From: an uncultured Lachnospiraceae bacterium | GTDB taxonomy: Bacteria; Bacillota; Clostridia; Lachnospirales; Lachnospiraceae | Reading direction: 5' to 3' | Length of the DNA: 13,832 nt | Assembly (NCBI GenBank): GCA_910585395.1 | Contig: CAJUCK010000022.1 | Location: 1-13,832, forward strand | Shown here: positions 1 to 5,453 of the stretch, in pieces | How positions within the stretch are numbered: the first letter of the stretch is position 1 | Layout: each line of letters starts with the position of its first letter | Notes under the pieces: model-generated | What the model was told of the DNA's origin: nothing | The model's database searches: none | The model's input: only the letters and a program-made list of their open reading frames with translations | Program-made: the position numbers and the translations under genes

Positions 1-53
1 AGACTGTAAATCTGTTGGCAACGCCTTCGAAGGTTCGAATCCTTCTCCATCCA
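1..53 (+). tRNA. tRNA-Tyr (anticodon GTA), 3' part only
   Basis: The window opens inside a tRNA. The anticodon loop is CTGTAAA (4-10) with anticodon GTA at 6-8. A long class II variable arm follows, with GGC/GCC pairing at 17-19 and 23-25. The T arm is GAAGG-TTCGAAT-CCTTC (29-45), and the 3' acceptor strand is TCCATCC plus discriminator A (46-53). A long variable arm with a GTA anticodon fits bacterial tRNA-Tyr. CCA is not encoded. The D arm and 5' acceptor strand lie outside the window. Confidence 0.93.
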
Positions 54-63
54 TTAGAATTTT

Positions 64-118
64 ATTGAGGAAATGTATTGGTGAGAATAAGCCAAAAGGT
101 TTGAATCTTTTTTCATCT
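64..118 (+). pseudogene. Decayed tRNA-like 3' fragment
   Basis: Positions 96-118 match the tRNA T arm and acceptor end at 30-52 in 18 of 23 places, and all five differences are C in the tRNA to T in the copy. A looser match continues upstream: AAATnTnTTGGn at 71-82 resembles 8-19, and GCC at 91-93 resembles 23-25. The copy cannot fold as a working tRNA because the T stem and acceptor pairing are lost. It may be a degenerate tandem tRNA gene with a long variable arm (Tyr or Ser type), or an old attachment-site duplication. The sequence does not tell these apart. Confidence 0.45.
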
Positions 119-148
119 GTAATTAGAGATGGGAGGGTTCTTTTTTTC
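103..148 (+). terminator. Probable terminator after tRNA-Tyr
   Basis: CATCT (114-118) pairs with AGATG (127-131) around an 8-base loop. An outer GAATC (103-107) can pair with GGTTC (136-140), using one G-U pair, and a run of seven T (141-147) follows. The middle of the stem is imperfect (T-rich against G-rich), so termination strength is uncertain. It would end the tRNA transcript before the regulator gene. Confidence 0.45.
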
Positions 149-202
149 TGTCCATTTACGTCGGAAAAGTGTCAATTTGTGCAAATTGTGTTAAAAATAT
201 TT

Positions 203-237
203 TCTGCTTTCCGATAAACATAAGGAAAGCAGAGGAG
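203..237 (+). promoter_or_regulatory. 10-bp hairpin abutting the Shine-Dalgarno of the LytTR gene
   Basis: TCTGCTTTCC (203-212) and GGAAAGCAGA (224-233) are perfectly complementary around an 11-base AT-rich loop. The right arm runs directly into the ribosome site AGAGGAG (231-237), four to nine bases before the ATG at 241. As RNA it could control access to the ribosome site. As DNA it could be a dyad operator. A second, smaller dyad, CAATTT-4-AAATTG, lies at 173-188. No convincing -35/-10 pair was found nearby. Confidence 0.5.
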
Positions 238-240
238 AAT

Positions 241-960
241 ATGATAAAAATTGCAGTATGTGATAGTGAAACAGATGCACGGGCCCATCTTTCTGAGCTT
301 GTGAGAAAACAGTATGCAGAATGTGAAATTACAGAGTATCATACCAGCGAAGAGTATCTGACAGGAAGAGGCGGATTTGATCTGGTATTTCTGGAGGTGA
401 AACTGCAGATTCCAGGAGACGGCATGAAACTTGCCATGGAAATCCGTAACAGAGATCGGGAGAAACAGCCCTTGATTATTTTTGTCACAGCTTATGAAAA
501 ATATGTGTACGATGCTTTTGATGTGGGAGCATTCCAGTATCTGCTCAAACCTATAAATGAGAAAAGATTCGGTGCGGTTTTTAAACGAGCCGTAAAGCAG
601 ATTAAATCAGGCGTAAAGCGTCCCAAACAATCTCTAGTCATTCAGCATGCTGGAGCCAGTAAAGCTATTTGTCTCGAAAGTATTTATTATGCAGAAAGCC
701 AGGGACATAAGGTGATACTTCATATGAAAGATGAAAGACTGGAATATTATGCAAAAATCGGAGCATTGGAGGAGGAATTATACGGACAATTTTTTCGGAT
801 TCACAAGGGATATCTGGTTAATCTTGCGTTTGTAGACGGCTACAGTAAGACGGCAGTTACCCTTACAAATGGAGAGAAGCTGTTAATATCAAGATATAAA
901 TATACAGAATTTGTAAAAGAGTATCTTACTTATGTAGAAAATGGGAACAAGATTGATTAA
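241..960 (+). CDS. LytTR-family response regulator with atypical receiver (Asp to Glu)
   Basis: This is a 239-residue DNA-binding regulator of the AgrA/LytR type. Residues 1-120 form a receiver domain: VCDSE (6-10) carries the acidic pocket, FVTAY (81-85) holds the conserved Thr, and LLKP (101-104) holds the conserved Lys. The usual phospho-acceptor Asp in the FDLVFLD motif is Glu (E52), and the second acidic pocket residue is Ser9. Residues about 130-235 form a LytTR DNA-binding domain (IYYAESQGHK, FFRIHKGYLVN, SRYKY). I chose the ATG at 241 over the in-frame one at 169 because it follows AGAGGAG and starts exactly at the receiver's first strand. No sensor kinase is adjacent. The next gene begins 13 bases after the stop behind AGGAGG, so this regulator heads or belongs to the cluster up to 2800. 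Glu in place of Asp suggests phosphorylation-independent or altered activity (inference). Confidence 0.9.
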   Translation: MIKIAVCDSETDARAHLSELVRKQYAECEITEYHTSEEYLTGRGGFDLVFLEVKLQIPGDGMKLAMEIRNRDREKQPLIIFVTAYEKYVYDAFDVGAFQYLLKPINEKRFGAVFKRAVKQIKSGVKRPKQSLVIQHAGASKAICLESIYYAESQGHKVILHMKDERLEYYAKIGALEEELYGQFFRIHKGYLVNLAFVDGYSKTAVTLTNGEKLLISRYKYTEFVKEYLTYVENGNKID

Positions 961-973
961 AGGAGGATGAGTA

Positions 974-1618
974 ATGAGAATTACGACGCAAATGCTGAAC
1001 ACATCTATGAGAAAGGCAGGGTTGCCACTGAATAATATGTCGTTGCTGGACGGTATGAAAAGCAGCGGCATGCAGAATAATCCCTTATCATCATTAAATC
1101 AGGGAAATGCGGTGTCTCAGACACAGAAGAAGAATTATGAGGCGCTCAGAAAATCTGCAGAGGAAATGCAGGAGGCCTCAGATAAACTTAGGGACAAAGA
1201 ACTATATGAAGAGGCAAGAGAAAGCGGCAGCACAGAGAATGTTAGTGAGTATGTGGAAAGCCTTCTGGAGCATTATAATAAAACTATAAAATCTTTGAAA
1301 AGCAATATGTCTCCACTGAATCAGTTTTATCGTCAAAATCTTCTGGAAGCAGCCCAGAAGGGAAAAGAGGAACTGGAATCTATTGGCATTACCCAGAGGA
1401 ATGACGGAAGCTTAAGCCTGGACAAAGACAAACTGAAAGCAGCAGATATAGACACCTTAGAAAAGGTTCTGGGAGGTAGTTTTACAGAAAAGACGTCCTT
1501 TTTAGCTGACCGGATTGCAGACAATGCAAAGGCAAATGTCAATAGTGCGTCTAACCAGTACAATGCCTCAGGCAGCAATTATTTTGAAGAAGCAAACAAA
1601 TACAATTTCTGGGGTTAG
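974..1618 (+). CDS. Cysteine-free protein with FliD-like C-terminal segment, function unknown
   Basis: This 214-residue protein starts at the ATG behind AGGAGG (961-966). It opens with MRITTQML, which resembles the start of FlgL/flagellin-type axial proteins. It continues with a polar Met/Asn/Ser-rich stretch (20-50), an alpha-helical charged region (51-125), and a segment (about 130-190) resembling the C-terminal part of the flagellar cap FliD: ELESIGIT, then a DGSLSLDKDKL-type motif, then LGGSF and FLADRIADNA. The tail is Asn/Ser/Tyr rich and ends in NFWG. There is no cysteine, no signal peptide and no membrane segment, all typical of flagellar axial proteins. It is far too short for full FliD, and no flagellar gene is in the window. 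It is probably co-transcribed with the next two genes. Export through a flagellar-like route, or a cytoplasmic role, is open. The family is not firmly recognised. Confidence 0.75.
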   Translation: MRITTQMLNTSMRKAGLPLNNMSLLDGMKSSGMQNNPLSSLNQGNAVSQTQKKNYEALRKSAEEMQEASDKLRDKELYEEARESGSTENVSEYVESLLEHYNKTIKSLKSNMSPLNQFYRQNLLEAAQKGKEELESIGITQRNDGSLSLDKDKLKAADIDTLEKVLGGSFTEKTSFLADRIADNAKANVNSASNQYNASGSNYFEEANKYNFWG

Positions 1619-1626
1619 GTGGCAGT

Positions 1627-2400
1627 ATGAGTAAGATATACGCAGGCAGAACTGATATTCCTAAATTAAACAAGCATATCCCCACGTATGAGGAGCTCGC
1701 AGCCCGCGCCCAAGAACAAAAGCACGAACAGAAAGTACAGGATTTTACCAGAGATAAAATTACCTTTTCCCAAGAAGGAATGGATTCTGCCAGAGAAATG
1801 CGTAAATACCTGAATGAAAACGGATTGAACCATGCCAGAGATCTCCAGGCGGATCTGGAGGAATTAGATAAGCAGCTTCACACGAAATTGATGGATTATA
1901 CCAGTAATTTCTGGCAGGAGATGGGAGAAGTCATTGAGAATGAGCGGGCTGCATGGGGCAGCGCGGCAGGAGAAAAGTCTTTTGATAACTCTGTTACTTC
2001 CTGGGCAAAGGCTTATCAAGTAGTGCATGACCGGATTGTGGATGAATTTTCAAGAGAGGACAGGGATACCACTTATGTAATTGACAAAGATACTGGAGAA
2101 CGAAGAGAGGAAACTGTGGAGGACCGGCTGGCAGAATTAGATTATGCTTATGAAGCTCAGACTACGTTTATAGCTGCCTCTAAGAAGGTTATGGTTCAGA
2201 TTCAGGAAAGCTTTGGCGGGCGAAAACCCATAGAGAAGCCAGAGGATATAGAACAGAAAGTAAAAGAATCATATATGCAGGCAATTTCGCCAAAGAATCT
2301 GGAGCGTCTTCGCCAGAAGGTAGAATCTTTCCAGGATTATCGTCCAGTTTTATCCATCGGTTCGCATTGGGAACAGGTGTTGAAAGAAATTTGGAATTAA
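1627..2400 (+). CDS. Helical cysteine-free hypothetical protein
   Basis: This 257-residue protein starts eight bases after the previous stop, with a weak ribosome site (TAGGTGG). The N-terminus (MSKIYAGRTDIPKLNKHIPT) is probably extended. Residues 21-110 are charged and likely helical or coiled coil, with DKITFSQEGMDSAREM (43-58) recalling the D-x-V-x-LS-style linker seen in flagellum-associated small proteins. Residues 95-130 are Trp-rich (FWQEM, AAWGSAAG, SWAKAY). Residues 145-175 include a KDTGERREE turn, and 205-240 are helical again. There is no cysteine, signal peptide or transmembrane segment. I do not recognise the family. Tight spacing on both sides points to a shared role with the FliD-like protein and the small acidic protein, perhaps as partner, chaperone or structural subunit (inference). 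Confidence 0.75.
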   Translation: MSKIYAGRTDIPKLNKHIPTYEELAARAQEQKHEQKVQDFTRDKITFSQEGMDSAREMRKYLNENGLNHARDLQADLEELDKQLHTKLMDYTSNFWQEMGEVIENERAAWGSAAGEKSFDNSVTSWAKAYQVVHDRIVDEFSREDRDTTYVIDKDTGERREETVEDRLAELDYAYEAQTTFIAASKKVMVQIQESFGGRKPIEKPEDIEQKVKESYMQAISPKNLERLRQKVESFQDYRPVLSIGSHWEQVLKEIWN

Positions 2401-2419
2401 ATGGAAGGAGGAGCTTTAC

Positions 2420-2800
2420 TTGACTTTAAATGGAATTAATTGGAATGGATGGGATATTTGTTCAGAGAAGCTGACGAAAAAGGCTGCGTCAGCAAAGAGC
2501 CCCTTTTATGATGAGGTTTATAAAAACACAGATAATATAGAGCCAGAGACAGGAGATAAGAAACATGCCGTCAATGATTCAGAAGAGAAAGAGAACGTTG
2601 AGAGGGAAAGTAAAACGTCAACGCAGGTTCTGGTAAAACCAGATGGTTCCAGAGTTCTTTTTGTCAAAGTTATGGTGGCTGGGATGCAGTCAACCATGAG
2701 TTTGAAATTATCAGAGGAAACCGATATGCCGAACAGCTGTAATGAGCTGGCAGAGGGAGTCTCAGAAGATAATTCACAAATGGCTGAACTACCAAATTAG
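2420..2800 (+). CDS. Small acidic hypothetical protein with conserved-looking KPDGSRVL core
   Basis: This 126-residue protein starts at TTG 2420. The start was chosen because AAGGAGGAG (2405-2413) sits just upstream and no ATG fits. The N-terminus (LNGINWNGWDICSEKL) has an amphipathic look. The middle (31-68) is polar, acidic and probably disordered. A compact core at 69-105 (QVLVKPDGSRVLFVKVMVAG, then MSLKLSEETDMPN) reads as two or three beta strands ending in a T-D-M-P-N motif. The C-terminus is acidic. There are two cysteines, at 14 and 107. The core looks like the conserved part of a family of short Lachnospiraceae proteins of unknown function (recalled impression, not checked). It is the last gene before a strong terminator, so it probably completes the operon. 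Confidence 0.7.
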   Translation: MTLNGINWNGWDICSEKLTKKAASAKSPFYDEVYKNTDNIEPETGDKKHAVNDSEEKENVERESKTSTQVLVKPDGSRVLFVKVMVAGMQSTMSLKLSEETDMPNSCNELAEGVSEDNSQMAELPN

Positions 2801-2850
2801 ATAGATGTTACTTTAGTATTTAACGACTGGAGTAATGAGTAATTGAAATT

Positions 2851-2890
2851 AGAAAAAAGACTTTCTGCAGCAGCAGAAGGTCTTTTTTCT
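2851..2890. terminator. Strong bidirectional terminator
   Basis: The stem has 18 bp (2851-2868 with 2873-2890, one G-U pair) and a 4-base AGCA loop. The outer part is AGAAAAAAGAC against GTCTTTTTTCT, so each strand ends in a T-run. It serves the plus-strand cluster ending at 2800 and the minus-strand hicB-like gene, whose stop lies 10 bases away at 2900. Confidence 0.93.
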
Positions 2891-2899
2891 AGGTATGTA

Positions 2900-3295
2900 T
2901 TATATTTGTATTTTGGCAATCAGGGCTTCCTGCAGTACCTGAGAGAGAACCAGTTCTTTTTCTGCGGCAGCGTCACTAAGCCATTCTGGAATCGTGAGAG
3001 TCTTTTTGACAGATTTATTATTGTACATTTTTCGGTACTGTAAAGTGTCGCATGCTACAAAATTTACGAACCCGTTTTCTGGGACAGCAAGGTAAGCCGC
3101 ATCAGAAGGGAGAGGTATTTCTTTTCGTTCCTTCTCATAATTATAAAGGACAAGGGCCAGAACGTCTTCTGCCCGCATCAGTCCATCTACGATATCATCG
3201 CCGTAAGTGTAACAATTTTCCAGATCAGGAAATACAATGGAAAAACCACCTTCCTCTTCTGGGGCGAAAATCGCCGGATAAGCATATTTTGCCAT
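2900..3295 (-). CDS. HicB-family antitoxin-like protein, no HicA partner
   Basis: This is a 131-residue protein. HicB antitoxins bind the HicA mRNA-targeting toxin and repress their own promoter. Residues 1-65 form the partly degraded RNase H-like HicB fold: YPAIFAPEEEGGFSIVFPDL (6-25), ENCYTYGDD, a DVLALVLYNYE helix, and EIPLPSD. Residues 95-128 form a C-terminal DNA-binding segment (VKKTLTIPEWLSDAAAE, then LSQVLQEAL). The start is the ATG at 3295, preceded on the minus strand by AAAGGAG. The upstream in-frame ATG at 3394 would add 33 residues unlike the family and would remove the leader. No HicA-sized gene with a dsRBD-like fold lies on either side, so this is an orphan. It may act only as a repressor, or its toxin may be elsewhere. 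Confidence 0.85.
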   Translation of the reverse strand: MAKYAYPAIFAPEEEGGFSIVFPDLENCYTYGDDIVDGLMRAEDVLALVLYNYEKERKEIPLPSDAAYLAVPENGFVNFVACDTLQYRKMYNNKSVKKTLTIPEWLSDAAAEKELVLSQVLQEALIAKIQI

Positions 3296-3323
3296 AGTTA
3301 AATGCTCCTTTCTTATGTAAATG

Positions 3324-3343
3324 GAGAAAAATTTATTTTTCTC
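3324..3343 (-). promoter_or_regulatory. Perfect AT-rich dyad in the hicB-like leader
   Basis: GAGAAAAAT and ATTTTTCTC form a perfect 9-bp inverted repeat with a 2-base spacer, 29 bases upstream of the hicB-like start. With the second dyad at 3369-3388 it is a candidate autoregulatory operator. As RNA it would be a 5'UTR hairpin. Confidence 0.5.
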
Positions 3344-3357
3344 ACAGATGATCAATG

Positions 3358-3388
3358 TATATAACTCAGGTTTGTGTGCGTACAAACC
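3358..3388 (-). promoter_or_regulatory. Promoter of hicB-like gene with overlapping dyad
   Basis: On the minus strand, TTGTAC (3380-3385), a 16-base spacer and TATATA (3358-3363) make a plausible sigma-A promoter. The spacer and -35 are covered by GGTTTGT-6-ACAAACC (3369-3388), a 7-bp inverted repeat placed where a repressor would block polymerase. This arrangement fits autoregulation by the encoded DNA-binding antitoxin (inference). Confidence 0.5.
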
Positions 3389-3566
3389 CGCCATAGGGAA
3401 CAGAAAAGCTGTGGTAAGTGTTAATGGAAGCCTGTTTTCCGCCTTTTTATTTTATCATGATATTGAAATGGTGTAAAGAAAGAAGTAAATTTCATAGTAA
3501 TGCCGTAATGAAAAGGTGTTCTGTCTTCCTGTGCGCTCTCTTTTTCTTTTACAGAAAAACTATCCA

Positions 3567-3595
3567 TTGAAAATACCGCTGCTTTTTGCTATATT
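3567..3595 (+). promoter_or_regulatory. Sigma-A-type promoter of sigma-like gene
   Basis: TTGAAA (3567-3572), a 17-base spacer, and TATATT (3590-3595). Transcription would begin near 3602, giving a leader of about 44 bases to the chosen start at 3646. Confidence 0.75.
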
Positions 3596-3645
3596 TTATA
3601 TAGAACGTAAGTATGCGCCGAAAAGCCTGCGGAATGGAGGAAATT

Positions 3646-4470
3646 ATGGTAGATAAAATAACCTTTATGGAAACATTGCGTTTTGTACAGGAGATTGCAA
3701 AAGCAAGTGCAGAGCCGATGTCCAAAGAGGAAATACAAAGTTATTTTCAGGATATGGATCTCTCAGAAGAACAACAGGATATGATATACCAGTACCTGCA
3801 GATGCCGGAGGAAAACGCCAGGGAAGAACAGGCGGTGAATAACAAAGAGCAAGAAAAATTGGCAGCAGAAAGAAAGAGCGGCAGGAGGAAAGAAAAGAAG
3901 GAGGCTTCGTATTCTGCCCATTTTCGGATGTATTTGAAAGAAATTTCTGCAGTGCCCAGTCTGGACAAGACTCAGGAAAGAGTTTTGTATGAACGGCTGC
4001 TTGCTGGGGAAGAGGAAGCGATTGAGGACTTATCTGGCCAATGGCTGAAAAGAGTGATTGAGCTTGCAGAAAAATATACAGCTCCTAAGGCATTTCTGGA
4101 AGATCTGGTACAGGAGGGCAATATAAGTCTTCTGATGGGAATGCGGGAACTTCTGGGAAAAGGATCGGAATATGGCATTACAGGCGGCAGCCAGGGAAAA
4201 TTACAAGAAGATAAGCAAAAACAACTGGAACAGAAACTGGAAACATTTGTTGCTGAAGGAATTAAAAGTTACCGGAGAGAACTGGAAGGAGAGAGAGACA
4301 GTGAGAATGCCATTTTGGCAAAAGTGAGTCTGGTCTATGAGGCAAGAAAAGCCCTTGCCCAGGAAAACGGAACCGTTCCCACATTAACGGAACTCTGTGA
4401 GTATACAAAGATTTCACCAGAAGAGATTTCAGATATTTTGGCATTGCATGAGACAGAGGAACATAAATAA
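3646..4470 (+). CDS. Truncated sigma-70-like protein lacking promoter-recognition regions
   Basis: This is a 274-residue protein. I chose the ATG at 3646 because GGAGG (3636-3640) precedes it; the in-frame ATG at 3613 has no ribosome site. Residues 1-55 resemble sigma region 1.1. After a Lys/Glu-rich linker, 93-130 match region 1.2 (FRMYLKEISAVPSL, LLAGEEEAIEDL). Residues 131-170 match regions 2.1-2.2, the core-polymerase-binding helix (AEKYTAP, FLEDLVQEGNISLL). Where regions 2.3-2.4 should carry the aromatic melting residues and -10 reader, there is a Lys/Gln/Glu-rich stretch (180-230: FVAEGIKSYRREL). A region 3-like helix-turn-helix follows (231-268: TVPTLTELCEYTKISPEEI). Region 4, the -35 reader, is absent. 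It may bind core RNA polymerase without selecting promoters, acting as a decoy or modulator (inference), or be a specialised remnant. It is probably co-transcribed with the small gene at 4503. Confidence 0.8.
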   Translation: MVDKITFMETLRFVQEIAKASAEPMSKEEIQSYFQDMDLSEEQQDMIYQYLQMPEENAREEQAVNNKEQEKLAAERKSGRRKEKKEASYSAHFRMYLKEISAVPSLDKTQERVLYERLLAGEEEAIEDLSGQWLKRVIELAEKYTAPKAFLEDLVQEGNISLLMGMRELLGKGSEYGITGGSQGKLQEDKQKQLEQKLETFVAEGIKSYRRELEGERDSENAILAKVSLVYEARKALAQENGTVPTLTELCEYTKISPEEISDILALHETEEHK

Positions 4471-4502
4471 CTGCCAAATCAGAGAATAGAAGGGAGCAGA
4501 AC

Positions 4503-4682
4503 ATGAATTTTGGACCTATAGAATACAGAGTAGCGAGAATTGACGGAGATTATGCGTATTTACAGCAGGCAGATGATCCACAGCAGGAGTTGAAATGTGT
4601 GGCAAGAGCTTTGCTGCCTCCAGAAATAACAGAAGGGACAGAGCTTCATTATGAAATGATGGAGTACACTATCCGTACCTAA
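4503..4682 (+). CDS. Small DUF3006/SH3-like hypothetical protein
   Basis: This 59-residue protein has its ATG behind GAAGGGAG, 32 bases after the sigma-like gene. The layout is a single small beta barrel: YRVARIDGDYAYLQ (8-21) gives the first two strands, a DDPQQEL turn follows, then CVARALLPPEITEGTELHYE (32-51) and a final strand MMEYTIR. The I-D-G-D-Y-A pattern and the LLPPEITEGTEL segment resemble DUF3006-type proteins, which run about 60-70 residues. The function of that family is not known to me. Spacing suggests one transcript with the truncated sigma, ending at the terminator at 4713, and possibly a joint role (inference). Confidence 0.75.
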   Translation: MNFGPIEYRVARIDGDYAYLQQADDPQQELKCVARALLPPEITEGTELHYEMMEYTIRT

Positions 4683-4712
4683 TAGAATCTGGTTGTAATA
4701 CTGCATCTATGT

Positions 4713-4746
4713 AACAGCCGCTTCAGCCAGCGGCTGTTTCCTTTTC
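4713..4746 (+). terminator. Rho-independent terminator after the sigma-like operon
   Basis: AACAGCCGC (4713-4721) and GCGGCTGTT (4730-4738) form a perfect 9-bp GC-rich stem with an 8-base loop, followed by TCCTTTTC. The left arm begins with A's rather than a long A-run, so it works mainly in the plus direction. Confidence 0.9.
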
Positions 4747-4852
4747 TACAGGAAACTTTTTGGGATTTTTAATGGAAGAAAACGGCTATGTTTATTTGAG
4801 AGAATGCTGAAAAGTGGCAGTGCATGGCAAAAGCGAGTTATCTGCTTAAAAT

Positions 4853-5452
4853 TTATGCATCGTGCGGACTGCGGATCACAGGCTGAATCTGTCTGCCCTT
4901 TAAAGCCGCGTCAATGGTTTCTGGCAGAAGTTCTGTAAATGCCGTCATGGAGTTGGGCTTTGCCTGATAGTCGTCCTGACCAAAGGGAACAAAATAAATA
5001 TTTTTGGTGTTCAGCAGAATCCCGATATTTTTCAGATTCATCCCAAGAGCATCGTTGGTGGACAGAGAAATTACCAGGGGACGGTTATTGCGCAGATGTG
5101 ACTTTGCAGCCATCAGCACAGGTGTATCGGAAATGCCATTTGCCAATTTAGAAAGAGTATTTCCGGTACAGGGAGCGATAATCAGAATATCCATAAGTCC
5201 TTTGGGACCGATGGGTTCTGCTCCAGGAATAGACGTGATAGGCGGATGGCCAGTAATTTTTTCTGCGCGCTCCATAAAAGAAGCGCTGGTGCCAAAACGG
5301 GAATCCAGTGAAGAGGCATTTAAGGAAAATACAGGTAAAAGCTTTGCACCAGTTTCTTTTAGATGTTCCAGGGCTTGGAAAATTTTTTCATAGGTACAGA
5401 AGGAACCAGTAAATCCGATTCCAATGGATTTGTCATGAAAATCATAAAACAT
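4853..5452 (-). CDS. spoVFB: Dipicolinate synthase subunit B
   Basis: This 199-residue flavoprotein-fold subunit (DpaB) acts with SpoVFA in the sporulating mother cell to make dipicolinic acid, the calcium-chelating compound of the spore core. Visible marks are the GIGFTGSFCTYEK phosphate-binding start (11-23), FGTSASF (53-59), EPIGPKGLMDILIIAPCTGN (79-98), and SKLANGISDTPVLMAAKSHL (101-120). The length matches the family. Its ATG lies one base after the spoVFA stop (5454-5456), with GAAAGG inside the end of spoVFA as ribosome site, so the pair is translationally close. The asd-dapG-dapA genes that follow spoVF in Bacillus subtilis are not here. The next gene downstream is convergent. Confidence 0.93.
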   Translation of the reverse strand: MFYDFHDKSIGIGFTGSFCTYEKIFQALEHLKETGAKLLPVFSLNASSLDSRFGTSASFMERAEKITGHPPITSIPGAEPIGPKGLMDILIIAPCTGNTLSKLANGISDTPVLMAAKSHLRNNRPLVISLSTNDALGMNLKNIGILLNTKNIYFVPFGQDDYQAKPNSMTAFTELLPETIDAALKGRQIQPVIRSPHDA

Positions 5453-5453
5453 G

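Larger units (their letters stand above)
3296..3645. other. Divergent intergenic region, hicB-like / sigma-like
   Basis: About 350 bases carry the two divergent promoters and no credible gene. It holds the minus-strand hicB promoter and dyads (3324-3388) and the plus-strand TTGAAA/TATATT promoter (3567-3595). A weak GGAA/TTCC hairpin before a T-rich run lies near 3432-3455. A spaced inverted repeat TTTCAT-12-ATGAAA (3490-3513) has no assigned role. No HicA-like reading frame was found on either strand. Confidence 0.6.

Noticed and set aside
974..1618. Calling this gene fliD or flgL outright
   Set aside because: Similarity is limited to short motifs, the length is less than half of FliD, and no flagellar genes are seen nearby. 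It was kept as FliD-like segment only.
2843..3043. Plus-strand 66-codon frame starting at TTG inside the terminator
   Set aside because: It overlaps the terminator hairpin and the hicB-like gene on the other strand, and has no ribosome site.
5004..5393. 129-codon plus-strand frame opposite spoVFB
   Set aside because: It is antisense to a clear dipicolinate synthase gene, has no ribosome site and no protein-like motif.
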